Assembly (NCBI GenBank): GCA_036399715.1
Contig: DASWMO010000106.1
Coordinates: 1-26,467 of the forward strand
Reading direction: 5' to 3'
Source: DASVSE01 sp036399715
GTDB taxonomy: Bacteria > Bacteroidota > Rhodothermia > Rhodothermales > Rubricoccaceae
Length of the DNA: 26,467 bases
The notes below the pieces were generated by a model that saw only the letters and a list, made by a program, of their open reading frames with translations, was not told the origin of the DNA and did no database searches. Position numbers and translations under genes: made by a program. Every line of letters begins with the position of its first letter. The stretch's first letter is position 1. Shown piece after piece: positions 1 to 7,180 of the stretch.

Positions 1-445
1 CGTCCGGCGCCGCGGAGCCGTCGGGCCCGCAGTAGGTCGCGTAAGCCTCGCGGAGGTCAGCTGCGATCGCGCTCGACGAGCGGCCCTCGATGTGGCGGCG
101 CTCCAGCACGAAGACCGGGTCGCCGTCCTTGATGAGCACCATGAACGGGCTCGACGGCGGGATACCGGCGAGGTGCTCGCGCAGGCGCGCCGTCGCGTCG
201 AGGTCCTGGCCGGCGAAGACCGTCACCTGGCGGTCCGGGCCGACATCGAGCGGCTGGACGAGCGCGACAGCCGGACGGGCGTTGGCCGCGGCGCAGCCGC
301 AGACCGAGTTGACGACGGCGAGGGTCGTCCCGCGCTGTGCCTCGTTCATCGCGGCGTCGACGTCGGCGGCCGTGCGGAGTTCGCGGACGCCGAGGCGGGT
401 CAGTTCCTCGCGCATCGGGGCGACGAGGTATTCGGGATACGGCAT
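1..445 (-). CDS. Bacilliredoxin, BrxA/BrxB (YphP/YqiW) family, 3' end cut by window
   Basis: The frame starts at the ATG at 445 (MPYPEYLVAPMREEL) and is still open after 148 residues at the window edge. The family is about 140-150 residues long, so only the last few residues and the stop are missing. The protein matches bacilliredoxins: the N-terminal APMREELT stretch is followed by VVNSVCGCAAANARPA, which carries the family's CGC active site (bases about 293-310), and later by the thioredoxin-fold segment PFMVLIKDGDPVFVLERRHIEGR. The family reverses mixed disulfides between low-molecular-weight thiols and proteins in the cytoplasm; the thiol used here is not known. It diverges from the NlpC/P60 gene. 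A minus-strand TACCGTTG at 459-452 resembles a -7 element but sits so close to the ATG that the mRNA would be nearly leaderless. The family call is firm. Confidence 0.9.
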   Translation of the reverse strand, partial: MPYPEYLVAPMREELTRLGVRELRTAADVDAAMNEAQRGTTLAVVNSVCGCAAANARPAVALVQPLDVGPDRQVTVFAGQDLDATARLREHLAGIPPSSPFMVLIKDGDPVFVLERRHIEGRSSSAIAADLREAYATYCGPDGSAAPD

Positions 446-535
446 GGGATGCAACGGTAGAGTGAGACCGGAAGGGTACCGACGCTGGCGCGCGCCGTTC
501 CGCCCCGGATGGAGCGCGGGGCGTGGGGTGTCGGA

Positions 536-560
536 GAAAAATGGACCGTGTGGAAAAATG
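536..560. repeat. Short direct repeat in the divergent intergenic region 446-743
   Basis: GAAAAATG occurs at 536-543 and again at 553-560, a period of 17 bp. It is followed by an inverted repeat, GAGACG (560-565) and CGTCTC (580-585). These are A-rich islands in otherwise GC-rich DNA between the divergent bacilliredoxin and NlpC/P60 genes, so they could be protein-binding sites, but nothing ties them to a known regulator. I recognise no RNA gene or riboswitch in 446-710. Confidence 0.35.
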
Positions 561-710
561 AGACGGGCCGCGACGCTCTCGTCTCAAATCGGTCCGGCCA
601 CCGGGTTTAAGGGCAGTCCGACGTGCCCGATACCTGCCCGCGATGCCTGCTCGCGCGGTGCCATAAGGCTTTTCCTGAGCCCTAGGGTCGCCTCGGCCTG
701 ACCCAGCGAG

Positions 711-718
711 TAGCTTTG
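711..718 (+). promoter_or_regulatory. Putative -7 promoter element of the NlpC/P60 gene
   Basis: TAGCTTTG fits the Bacteroidota primary-sigma -7 consensus TAnnTTTG exactly and ends 25 nt before the ATG at 744. No clear -33 TTTG is visible at the usual distance. The same element recurs before other genes in this window, which strengthens the call. Confidence 0.6.
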
Positions 719-743
719 CAAGACCGCCACACACCCACTCGGT

Positions 744-1448
744 ATGCACAGGCTCTTTCAGCGTTCGCTCGTCCTCGCCGGCGCTCTCCTGACCCTCACC
801 GCCTTTACGCCGTCCGCGACGGCCCAATCCTCTGCCCCGATGTGGGGCTCGCCTCGCTCGACCGCCTCGGCCGCGTCCCTCGCAGACGCCCCCGACACGG
901 CCGCCCCCCGGCGCCGCCCCACCCGCCGCTCGACGGTTCGCACGGACTCCGTCCTGACCGTCTCATCCCGCTCGTCCGCCCGCTCGTCGTCGGGCGCCAT
1001 GTCGTCGGAGCGGATCGCGATGATCTCGTCGTCGCTGCGTGAGGCCGGCCGCCCGTGGATCGGGACGCCGTACCGCTGGGGCGGCGAGTCGCGCCGCGGC
1101 ATCGACTGCTCGGCCTTCGTCCGCGCGTTCATGCGCGACAACCTCGGCGTCGACCTGCCGCGTGCGACGGCCGGGCAGCAGTTCGAGGGCGTCTCGGTCC
1201 GCAAGGACGACCTCCTCCCCGGCGACCTCGTCTTCTTCCGCCGCCGCAGCGTCCGCCACGTCGGCGTGTACCTCGGCGACGGCGAGTTTATCCACGCCTC
1301 GTCCAGCCGCGGCGTGACCGTGTCCAACCTCTCGGAGGGCTACTACCAGGACGCGTACTGGATGGCGCGCCGCGTGCTCTCGGCGCCCTCGGGCCGCCGC
1401 CCGACGCCCCGCCGTTCGGCGACGGATTCGTCGTCGGTTCGGGGCTGA
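744..1448 (+). CDS. Secreted NlpC/P60 family cell-wall peptidase
   Basis: This 234-aa protein has an N-terminal signal peptide (about residues 1-28, ending SATAQ) and a Ser/Thr/Arg-rich low-complexity linker to about residue 95. An NlpC/P60 domain covers about 96-212. The catalytic residues are visible: Cys122 in GIDCSAFVR, His172 in RHVGVYLGDGEF and the third polar residue His184 in FIHASS. The LPGDLVFF stretch is also typical. NlpC/P60 enzymes cut D-gamma-glutamyl-diaminopimelate or related bonds in peptidoglycan peptides, here outside the inner membrane. There is no lipobox and no SH3 or LysM wall-binding domain, so targeting may rely on the basic linker and tail. The ATG was chosen because the signal peptide follows directly and a -7 element lies 25 nt upstream. 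The gene is monocistronic, with a hairpin terminator about 90 bp downstream. Confidence 0.9.
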   Translation: MHRLFQRSLVLAGALLTLTAFTPSATAQSSAPMWGSPRSTASAASLADAPDTAAPRRRPTRRSTVRTDSVLTVSSRSSARSSSGAMSSERIAMISSSLREAGRPWIGTPYRWGGESRRGIDCSAFVRAFMRDNLGVDLPRATAGQQFEGVSVRKDDLLPGDLVFFRRRSVRHVGVYLGDGEFIHASSSRGVTVSNLSEGYYQDAYWMARRVLSAPSGRRPTPRRSATDSSSVRG

Positions 1449-1522
1449 CCGGACTGGCGCGCGTGGCCCCTGCGTGGGCTGCTCGCGCCAGAACCGCACT
1501 CGCCCCTCTGCGATTTCGGCCG

Positions 1523-1530
1523 TATCTTGG
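1523..1530 (+). promoter_or_regulatory. Possible -7 element upstream of greA
   Basis: TATCTTGG resembles TAnnTTTG with one mismatch in the TTTG part. A transcript starting about 6 nt downstream would begin almost exactly at the first base of the hairpin at 1537, leaving a leader of about 85 nt before the greA ATG. It could be a chance match. Confidence 0.4.
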
Positions 1531-1536
1531 CCCCGT

Positions 1537-1571
1537 GCATCCCGGCTCACCTGCCGGGATGCTCCTTTTTT
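1537..1571 (+). terminator. Intrinsic terminator between NlpC/P60 gene and greA (possible greA leader attenuator)
   Basis: A perfect 10-bp stem (GCATCCCGGC at 1537-1546 with GCCGGGATGC at 1553-1562) closes a 6-nt loop. It is followed after TCC by six T residues at 1566-1571, the textbook form of a Rho-independent terminator. It ends the NlpC/P60 transcript. It also lies directly after a promoter-like element and 48 nt before the greA ATG, so it may act within the greA leader. Confidence 0.8.
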
Positions 1572-1618
1572 GTCCCTCCCGGACTGCCCGCACGGGCCGC
1601 GCCGACCGAGACCTCGCC

Positions 1619-2095
1619 ATGAGCAACTCTACCGTCTACCTCACCGCCGAAGGACTCCAGAACCTCAAGGACGAACTGCACCGCGCCCGGACGACCGAGC
1701 GGCAGGCCATCGCCCAGGAGATCGCCGAGGCGCGCGCCCAGGGCGACCTCTCCGAGAACGCCGAGTACGACGCGGCGAAGGAATCACAGGGCCATCTCGA
1801 AGCCCGCATCGCGCGGCTCGAAGCGACCGTCGCCGCGGCGCGCATCGTCGACGAGTCCGAGGTCGACGCGTCGCGCGCGCGGATCCTCTCGAACGTCCGT
1901 GTGATGAACAAGAAGGCCAAGCAGGAGGCGATCTACACGCTCGTCGCGCCGCAGGAGGCCGACCTCGCGCGCAACCGCGTCTCGGTCGAGAGCCCCATCG
2001 GCAAGGGCCTGCTCGGCAAGGAGGTCGGCGACACGGTCGACATCAAGGTGCCGGCCGGGCTCGTCAAGCTCGAGATCCTCGAGATCACGCGCTAG
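1619..2095 (+). CDS. greA: Transcription elongation factor GreA
   Basis: This 158-aa protein has the same length as E. coli GreA. The N-terminal coiled-coil hairpin (about residues 1-78) carries the tip motif GDLSENAEYDAAKE, with the acidic residues Asp43 and Glu46 that coordinate Mg2+ in the polymerase active site. The C-terminal FKBP-like domain (about 83-158) ends with SPIGKGLLGKEVGDTVDIKVPAG. GreA stimulates transcript cleavage by backtracked RNA polymerase. The frame is open far upstream, but only the ATG at 1619 gives the family N-terminus, and a hairpin with a T tract occupies the region before it. The mtgA-like gene starts 4 nt after the stop, so the two are probably cotranscribed. 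Confidence 0.97.
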   Translation: MSNSTVYLTAEGLQNLKDELHRARTTERQAIAQEIAEARAQGDLSENAEYDAAKESQGHLEARIARLEATVAAARIVDESEVDASRARILSNVRVMNKKAKQEAIYTLVAPQEADLARNRVSVESPIGKGLLGKEVGDTVDIKVPAGLVKLEILEITR

Positions 2096-2099
2096 CCCG

Positions 2100-2867
2100 G
2101 TGGCCCGCGCCGCCCGCCCCCTCCCACCGCCGGTCCGCGGAACGACGCGCGCCGCGCCGCGCTCGGCGCCGGTCGTGGACGGGCGGAAAAAGCCGCGCCG
2201 CGGGATCGTCGGCCGCCTGCTCCGCCTCGCGTTCCTCGTCGTGTTCGGGTACCTCGTCACGTGCACGCTTCTGCTGGCGGCGTACCGGTTCGCCGAGCCG
2301 CCCGCAACGACGGTTCAGCTCTCGGGCGCCATCGGCGACGCGGTTCGCGGCGAGCGGTTCGGGTACGACTACCAGCCGGTCGATGAGGACGAGCAGGACG
2401 CCGACATCCGCCACGCCGTCGTCGCGAGCGAGGACGCGCGCTTCTACACCCACGCCGGCTTCGACTTCGAGGAGATCCGCCGCGCGCGCGAGGACGCCGA
2501 GCGCCGCGGCCGGGCGCCCCGCGGCGCGTCGACGCTCACCCAGCAGCTCGTCAAGAACCTTTTCCTGACGACCGAGCGGAGCTACATCCGCAAGGGGTTC
2601 GAGGTCCCGCTCACGCTCGCCGCCGAGTTGATCCTGCCCAAGGAGCGCATCCTCACGCTGTACCTCAACGTCGCCGAGTGGGGCCCGGGCGTGTACGGGA
2701 TCGAGGCCGCGGCGGAGCACCACTACGGCACGGACGCCGACGCGCTCTCGCGCAACCAGGCCGCGCGCCTCGCCGCCGTTCTTCCGAATCCCATCGAGCG
2801 GGACCCGAGCGACATGGGCCGGACCGCGTCGCGCATCCAGACGCGGATGCGCCAGATGGGCTGGTAG
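2100..2867 (+). CDS. mtgA: Monofunctional biosynthetic peptidoglycan glycosyltransferase (GT51)
   Basis: This 255-aa protein has a basic cytoplasmic N-terminus, one membrane segment (about residues 39-62) and a GT51 domain (about 90-250). Signature motifs are present: ASEDARFYTHAGFD with catalytic Glu111, RGASTLTQQLVKNLF (141-155), and KERILTLYLNVAEWGPGVYG with the second acidic residue Glu182. It polymerises lipid II into glycan strands at the inner membrane. No transpeptidase domain follows, so it is of the monofunctional MtgA type. The start is a GTG 4 nt after the greA stop; no ATG comes before the membrane segment, so this is the most economical start. Confidence 0.93.
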   Translation: MARAARPLPPPVRGTTRAAPRSAPVVDGRKKPRRGIVGRLLRLAFLVVFGYLVTCTLLLAAYRFAEPPATTVQLSGAIGDAVRGERFGYDYQPVDEDEQDADIRHAVVASEDARFYTHAGFDFEEIRRAREDAERRGRAPRGASTLTQQLVKNLFLTTERSYIRKGFEVPLTLAAELILPKERILTLYLNVAEWGPGVYGIEAAAEHHYGTDADALSRNQAARLAAVLPNPIERDPSDMGRTASRIQTRMRQMGW

Positions 2868-2952
2868 CGCGATGCGAGGCTCCGGGCGTGCTCCGATCCC
2901 CGAGCCGCAGCCCGGGACACCCTCATGCCCTCGCACGCCGGCCCCATGGCGG

Positions 2953-2960
2953 TAGCTTTC
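2953..2960 (+). promoter_or_regulatory. Putative -7 promoter element of phoH-nadC
   Basis: TAGCTTTC matches TAnnTTTG at all but the last base and ends 22 nt before the TTG start at 2983, the same geometry as the NlpC/P60 gene. It is the best promoter candidate for the phoH-nadC pair. Confidence 0.5.
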
Positions 2961-2982
2961 CAGACCACACGCACCCGACCAC

Positions 2983-3972
2983 TTGGCCGAGCTCCCGCCC
3001 GTCGTCGACCGCACCGTAACTATCACCGGTGCCGAGCCGCTCCTCCTGTTTGGATTCAACGACGTCTACCTCCGTAAGATCGAGGCAGCGTTCCCCGAGA
3101 CGCGCGTCGTCGCGAGGGGCGACGAGCTTCGCCTCCGCGGGCCCGCCGAGCAGGCGGACCGCATCGAGCGCGTCGTCGGCGAGCTCACGCTGATCCTGCT
3201 CCGCAACGCCAACCTCACCGAGACCGACGTCGACACGGTCCTGGAGATCAACCGCTCGGGCGGCGCGCCGCGGCGCTCGGCCGCGACCGACGCGATCCTG
3301 TTCACGCCGATGGGCGGGACTGTCAAGGCCAAGACGCCCGGGCAGGGGCGCCTCGTCGAGGCCGCGCGGGGCTCCGACATCGTCTTCGCCGTCGGGCCGG
3401 CCGGCACGGGCAAGACGTACGTCTCGGTCGCGCTCGCCGTCTCGGCGCTCAAGAGCCGGCAGGTCAAAAAGATCGTCCTCGCGCGGCCCGCCGTCGAGGC
3501 CGGCGAGAGCCTCGGGTTCCTGCCGGGCGGCTTCCGTGACAAGGTCGACCCGTACCTGCGCCCGCTCTACGACGCGCTCGAGGACATGATCGAGCGCGAC
3601 AAGCTGCAGTCCTACCTCGAGCGCAACATCATCGAGATCGTGCCCCTGGCCTACATGCGCGGCCGCACGCTCACGAGCGCCTTCGTCATCCTCGACGAGG
3701 CGCAGAACGCGACGGCCGGCCAGATGAAGATGTTCTTGACGCGCCTCGGCGCGGGCTCGCGCGCCATCGTGACGGGGGACGGCACGCAGACGGACCTCCC
3801 CTCGCGCGTCCTCTCGGGCCTCGTCCAGGCGCGCGACATCCTCGAAGGCGTCGACGGGATCGACTTTGTCGACTTCGACCGCGGCGACGTCGTGCGGCAC
3901 AAGCTCGTCAAGGACATCATCGAGGCCTACGAGAAGGCCGCCGACGTCGAGGAGCCCGGCCGGCGCTCCTAG
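2983..3972 (+). CDS. phoH: PhoH family ATPase (PhoH-like protein)
   Basis: This 329-aa protein has the usual length for PhoH/YbeZ. The N-terminal region (about 1-95) is KH-like, and the PhoH ATPase domain spans about 110-320. Walker A is GPAGTGKT (138-145) and Walker B is VILDEA (235-240); VTGDGTQTDLP lies at about 263-273. Family members are nucleotide-dependent RNA helicase-like or ribonuclease-associated ATPases, often linked with YbeY and ribosome or RNA maintenance; no ybeY is seen here. The start is a TTG. No in-frame ATG gives a complete N-terminus, and the -7 element 22 nt upstream supports this choice. nadC begins at the base after the stop. Confidence 0.92.
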   Translation: MAELPPVVDRTVTITGAEPLLLFGFNDVYLRKIEAAFPETRVVARGDELRLRGPAEQADRIERVVGELTLILLRNANLTETDVDTVLEINRSGGAPRRSAATDAILFTPMGGTVKAKTPGQGRLVEAARGSDIVFAVGPAGTGKTYVSVALAVSALKSRQVKKIVLARPAVEAGESLGFLPGGFRDKVDPYLRPLYDALEDMIERDKLQSYLERNIIEIVPLAYMRGRTLTSAFVILDEAQNATAGQMKMFLTRLGAGSRAIVTGDGTQTDLPSRVLSGLVQARDILEGVDGIDFVDFDRGDVVRHKLVKDIIEAYEKAADVEEPGRRS

Positions 3973-4860
3973 ATGCTGCCCCTCCCCGCCGACATCGAGG
4001 CCGACCTGCCCGCTCTGATCACCCGCGCGCTCGCCGAGGATGTCGGCGCGGGCGACGTGACGACCGAGGCAACGGTCGGGCCGGACGTGCAGGCGACGGG
4101 CCGCTTTCTGGTCAAGGAGGACGGCGTCGTCGCCGGCCTGGCCGTCGCCGAGCGCGTCTTTGCGGCCGTCGATGCGGGCCTCGTGCTCGCGTGGACCGCT
4201 ACCGACGGCGACCGCGTCACGGCCGGTACGGTCGTCGGGACCGTCCGCGGCGCGGCGCGCTCGATCCTCGTCGCCGAGCGCCTCGCCCTCAACCTCGTGC
4301 AGCGCATGTCCGGCATCGCGACGGCCGCGCACGCCTTTGCCGAGGCGGCGCGGCCGGCGGTCGTGCTGGACACGCGCAAGACGGCGCCCGGGCTGCGCCT
4401 GCTCGACAAGCTGGCCGTGCGGACGGGCGGGGCGGCGAACCACCGCGTCGGGCTGTACGACCGCGTGCTCGTCAAGGACAACCACATCGAGGCGGCAGGC
4501 GGCATCCACGCGGCCCTCGCGGCTGTCGCGGCGCACGCGCCCGGCGTGCCGGTCGAGATCGAGGCGCGCACGCTCGCCGAGGTCGACGAGGTTCTGGACG
4601 CGCAGGCCGCTGGCCTGCGCGTCGACACGGTCCTGCTGGACAACATGGCGCAGCGGACGCCCGATGGCCTCGACGTATCGGTCCTCATCGCCGCCGTGCA
4701 GCGCATCGGCGGGCGGCTGGCGACCGAGGCGTCGGGCAACGTGACGCTGGAGACCGTCGCCCGGATCGGCGCGACGGGCGTCGACTTCGTCTCGTCGGGC
4801 GCGATCACGCACTCGGTCCGCGCGCTCGACGTGTCGCTCAAGATCACGCTGGAGCCCTGA
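3973..4860 (+). CDS. nadC: Nicotinate-nucleotide diphosphorylase (quinolinate phosphoribosyltransferase)
   Basis: This 295-aa protein makes nicotinate mononucleotide from quinolinate and PRPP, the last step of the de novo branch of NAD synthesis before the shared pathway. The N-terminal domain includes the start motif ALAEDVGAGDVTTEA. The barrel domain has LNLVQRMSGIAT with Arg111, DTRKTAPGLR (133-142), the basic pair in GGAANHRVG, VKDNHI with Lys168, and VDFVSSGAITHS near the end. The ATG directly follows the phoH stop with no gap, so the genes are very likely cotranscribed and possibly translationally coupled. nadA and nadB are not in the window. Confidence 0.96.
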   Translation: MLPLPADIEADLPALITRALAEDVGAGDVTTEATVGPDVQATGRFLVKEDGVVAGLAVAERVFAAVDAGLVLAWTATDGDRVTAGTVVGTVRGAARSILVAERLALNLVQRMSGIATAAHAFAEAARPAVVLDTRKTAPGLRLLDKLAVRTGGAANHRVGLYDRVLVKDNHIEAAGGIHAALAAVAAHAPGVPVEIEARTLAEVDEVLDAQAAGLRVDTVLLDNMAQRTPDGLDVSVLIAAVQRIGGRLATEASGNVTLETVARIGATGVDFVSSGAITHSVRALDVSLKITLEP

Positions 4861-4864
4861 ACGA

Positions 4865-4899
4865 CCGACGGCCGCCCCGGAGATCGGGACGGCCGTCGG
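4865..4899. terminator. Bidirectional hairpin between convergent nadC and rlpA-like genes
   Basis: The arms at 4865-4879 and 4885-4899 form a 15-bp stem with one C/A mismatch and a 5-nt loop (GAGAT). It starts 5 nt after the nadC stop and lies 20 nt from the stop of the opposing gene. There is no strong T tract on either side, so it could be a bidirectional terminator or an mRNA 3'-end stabiliser. Confidence 0.6.
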
Positions 4900-4918
4900 C
4901 GGTCGGTTCTCGGTCTGG

Positions 4919-5332
4919 CTACTCGGCCGGTCCCATGCGGGCAGGCGCCTCGTCGCGCGGAACGATCTCAAACGAGACGCTCGCCGTGCCGCCAATGCCG
5001 AGCGACTGCGCGGCGGCGTTGGAGAGGTCCAGTACGCGGCCGCGGTGGAACGGGCCCCGGTCGTTGACGCGGACGTAGACGACGCGCCCGTTGCGCTCGT
5101 TGGTCACCCGGAGGACGGTGCCAAAGGCGAGGGTCCGGTGGGCGGCCGTGAAGGCGCCGCGGTCGTAGCGTGCGCCCGAGGCGGTCGGGCGGCCGTGCAG
5201 CGAGGCGGCGTAAAAGCTGGCGACGCCTCGGCGGGCTTCGGCGCGGCGTCCACCCGGGGTAACGGTCTGGGCGGACGTTGCGGGAGCGGCGAGGGCGGCC
5301 ACGAGGGCAGCGAGAAGGACGAAACGGCTCAC
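4919..5332 (-). CDS. rlpA: RlpA-like secreted double-psi beta-barrel protein
   Basis: This 137-aa protein has a signal peptide (residues 1-21, cleaved around TSA|Q) and a single RlpA-type double-psi beta-barrel (about 36-125). Key stretches are GVASFYAASLHGRPTASG, FTAAHRTLAFG and VRVNDRGPFHRGRVLDLS. His65 of TAAH and Asp91 of NDRGPF correspond to the residues needed by lytic-transglycosylase RlpA of Pseudomonas. There is no SPOR domain and no lipobox, so it is a short soluble form. I chose the GTG at 5332 because it places the hydrophobic signal core directly at the N-terminus. The frame stays open upstream to 5479, with an alternative ATG at 5389, but that would add a long polar extension before the signal. 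A weak TATTCTTT lies at 5410-5403 on this strand. The rest of 5333-5542 holds nothing I recognise. Confidence 0.85.
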   Translation of the reverse strand: MSRFVLLAALVAALAAPATSAQTVTPGGRRAEARRGVASFYAASLHGRPTASGARYDRGAFTAAHRTLAFGTVLRVTNERNGRVVYVRVNDRGPFHRGRVLDLSNAAAQSLGIGGTASVSFEIVPRDEAPARMGPAE

Positions 5333-5542
5333 ATGGGAGTCGGAGGGCGAAACGGCGGAGGCTGGCAGAAGCCGGCCCGGCCCCGTCATCGGAGCCGCAG
5401 GGAAAGAATAGGGCACGTCCGCGCGCCCCGCCTTCGCAAAGCCCCCACGGGCCCCGAAGGGCGCGATTCCATTCCACATAGGCCGATCTCGTCGCCCGTC
5501 TTCACACGAGGCACACGCTCAGGCCCTTGCAAATGGGGCGTC

Positions 5543-5550
5543 TATCTTGC
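5543..5550 (+). promoter_or_regulatory. Putative -7 promoter element of plsY
   Basis: TATCTTGC resembles TAnnTTTG with mismatches in the last part and ends 28 nt before the plsY ATG. The distance matches the other candidate elements in the window. A -33 element at the standard distance is not evident. Confidence 0.45.
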
Positions 5551-5578
5551 GATTCCCACCGCGCGCACCCTCCCGTTT

Positions 5579-6238
5579 ATGACCTTCGTCGCCCTCGCTG
5601 TCGTACTGAGTTACCTGCTCGGGGCCATCCCGTTCAGCCTCGTCGTTGCGCGTGCGCATGGCGTCGACCTGCGGCAGCACGGCTCGGGCAATGCCGGCGC
5701 GACAAACGTCTGGCGCGTGATCGGGAAGGGGCCGGGCGCGCTCGTGTTCGCCCTCGACTTTGCCAAGGGCCTCGGTCCAACGCTGCTCGCGCCGCGCCTC
5801 GCCGACGCCTCGTCGCTCGGGCCGGACGGTGCGGCATTGCTCGCCGTGCTCGCAGGCGTCGCGGCGATGCTCGGGCACGTGTATACGCTCTGGGGCCGCG
5901 TCTTTTTCGGCTCCTGGAAGGGCGGCAAGGGCGTTGCGACGGGCGCCGGGCTCATCGCCGGGCTCATCCCCGTTGCGACGCTCGTCGCGGTCGCCGTCTT
6001 CGCGCTCACGATGGCCGCGACACGGTGGGTCTCGCTCGGGTCGATCCTCGGGGCACTCTCGCTGCCGCTCACGCTCGGCGTGCAGACGGCCCTCGGGGCG
6101 CACGTGGCGCCGCCGGTGTGGGGCTTCGCCCTCGTCGTGCCGATGTTCATTCTGTGGACGCACCGCGCCAACGTGCGGCGGCTGCTCGACGGGACCGAGC
6201 CGCGGCTCTCGGACAAGACGGCGAGCACCGAGCGATAA
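5579..6238 (+). CDS. plsY: Glycerol-3-phosphate acyltransferase PlsY
   Basis: This 219-aa integral inner-membrane protein has several hydrophobic segments. It has the three PlsY cytoplasmic motifs: HGSGNAGATNVWRVIGKGPG (35-54), GSWKGGKGVATGAG (111-124) and a C-terminal WTHRANVRRLLDGTE, plus ALDFAKG at 58-64. PlsY transfers an acyl group from acyl-phosphate (made by PlsX) to glycerol-3-phosphate, giving lysophosphatidate in the first membrane-lipid step. The frame is open for 178 codons upstream, but that part is arginine- and glycine-rich shadow sequence; the ATG at 5579 gives the family N-terminus and follows a -7-like element. It converges on the tesA-like gene with a 55-bp gap that shows no convincing terminator. 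Confidence 0.95.
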   Translation: MTFVALAVVLSYLLGAIPFSLVVARAHGVDLRQHGSGNAGATNVWRVIGKGPGALVFALDFAKGLGPTLLAPRLADASSLGPDGAALLAVLAGVAAMLGHVYTLWGRVFFGSWKGGKGVATGAGLIAGLIPVATLVAVAVFALTMAATRWVSLGSILGALSLPLTLGVQTALGAHVAPPVWGFALVVPMFILWTHRANVRRLLDGTEPRLSDKTASTER

Positions 6239-6293
6239 ACCAGCGAAACGCGACGGGCAGGATGCAGCGGAGGCTCTGGCTCGCCCGGCAGGC

Positions 6294-7031
6294 TCAGGAC
6301 GCTTTCGCCGCAGCCGCCTCACGCACGACCGGCAGGACGACGCGCCCGACAGTCTCGGCGAGGATGCGCTGGCCCTCGGCCGTCGGGTGCACCTGGTCGG
6401 CCTGGTTGAGGCGCCGGACGCCGGCGACGCGGTCGAGCAGGAACGGGACGAGGTCCGCCCCGGCCGCCTCGGCGACACGCGGGAAGACGGCCCGGAACTG
6501 CTCCCCGTACTGAGCGCCGTAGTTCGGCAGCGCCGCGACGCCCGCGACCACGAGCCGCGCGTTCGGGGCTGAGACCTTCACCTTATTCAGGATCGCCGTC
6601 AGGTTGGCCTCCATCGCCTCGACGCTCTGCCCACGGAGGCCGTCGTTGGCGCCGAGCGCGAGCACGAACACGTCGGGCGTCGTCCGCGATAGCACCCAGT
6701 CGACGCGCCGCAGGCCGCCGGCCGACGTCTCGCCCGAGCTTCCCGCGTTGACGACGCGCGCCGGGACGCCCGCCTCGGCAAGGGAGGCGCCGACGAGCGC
6801 CGGGTAGGCCTCGCGGGCCGGGTTGGCGAGGCCGTAGCCAGCTGTGAGGCTGTCGCCGAAGAAGAGGACTACGACCGAATCCCCCTCGGCATCCGAACGA
6901 GGCGGAGACGCCGCGGCTGTTGCGGCCGTTGTGGACGCCGTCGAACCGGACTCGGTCGAGGCGGGCGGCGGGGCCGGTGCGTCGGTGCAGCCGGCGGCGA
7001 GAAACGGAAGCATCAGAAGGAGCGAACGCAT
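6294..7031 (-). CDS. tesA: TesA-like SGNH/GDSL esterase lipoprotein (arylesterase/thioesterase I family)
   Basis: This 245-aa protein has an N-terminal lipoprotein-type signal (MRSLLLMLPFLAAGC, Cys15), a Pro/Ser/Thr/Ala-rich linker to about 50 and an SGNH hydrolase domain (about 53-235). The blocks are GDSLTAGYGL with nucleophile Ser61, NAGSSGETSAGG with the oxyanion Gly, LALGANDGLRG with Asn130, and DQVHPTAEGQ with Asp212 and His215. E. coli TesA is a soluble periplasmic thioesterase/protease I/lysophospholipase L1; here the protein is probably membrane-anchored. It diverges from an ABC transporter pair of YbbA/YbbP type exactly as tesA does in E. coli, which supports the name. The ATG at 7031 was preferred over an upstream in-frame start because it begins the signal sequence. 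Natural substrate is unknown. Confidence 0.88.
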   Translation of the reverse strand: MRSLLLMLPFLAAGCTDAPAPPPASTESGSTASTTAATAAASPPRSDAEGDSVVVLFFGDSLTAGYGLANPAREAYPALVGASLAEAGVPARVVNAGSSGETSAGGLRRVDWVLSRTTPDVFVLALGANDGLRGQSVEAMEANLTAILNKVKVSAPNARLVVAGVAALPNYGAQYGEQFRAVFPRVAEAAGADLVPFLLDRVAGVRRLNQADQVHPTAEGQRILAETVGRVVLPVVREAAAAKAS

Positions 7032-7180
7032 CGGGAGGCACGGATTTTCGGATTGAAGCGGCGCCGCGGCGTCCTGTTCCGGCGCGGCGGTGCGCTCGCC
7101 GTGGAGACGCCGCGTCCCGCGAACACCGTACACGCGCAGTCCGTACGGCCGCGTTCCTCCGGTCCCCGTCCCCCGCGCCC

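Noticed and set aside
586..710. Possible riboswitch in front of the NlpC/P60 gene (such genes can carry c-di-AMP riboswitches)
   Set aside because: I could not find the conserved blocks, and the likely promoter lies downstream of this region, so it would not be in the transcript.
1055..1618. In-frame upstream extension of GreA, overlapping the NlpC/P60 gene
   Set aside because: The extension is Arg/Pro-rich shadow of NlpC/P60, crosses a terminator hairpin, and GreA has its exact family length from 1619.
2923..4995. A 690-codon open frame on the minus strand opposite phoH and nadC
   Set aside because: It is Arg/Asp/Gly-rich, matches no family, and mirrors two well-identified genes; long antisense frames are expected at this GC content.
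5333..5479. Longer RlpA-like start (ATG at 5389 or further upstream)
   Set aside because: It would place a long polar stretch before the signal peptide; the GTG at 5332 gives a normal signal.
5045..5578. In-frame upstream extension of PlsY across the rlpA-like gene
   Set aside because: PlsY starts with its first membrane helix at 5579; the extension is antisense to rlpA and has no family similarity.
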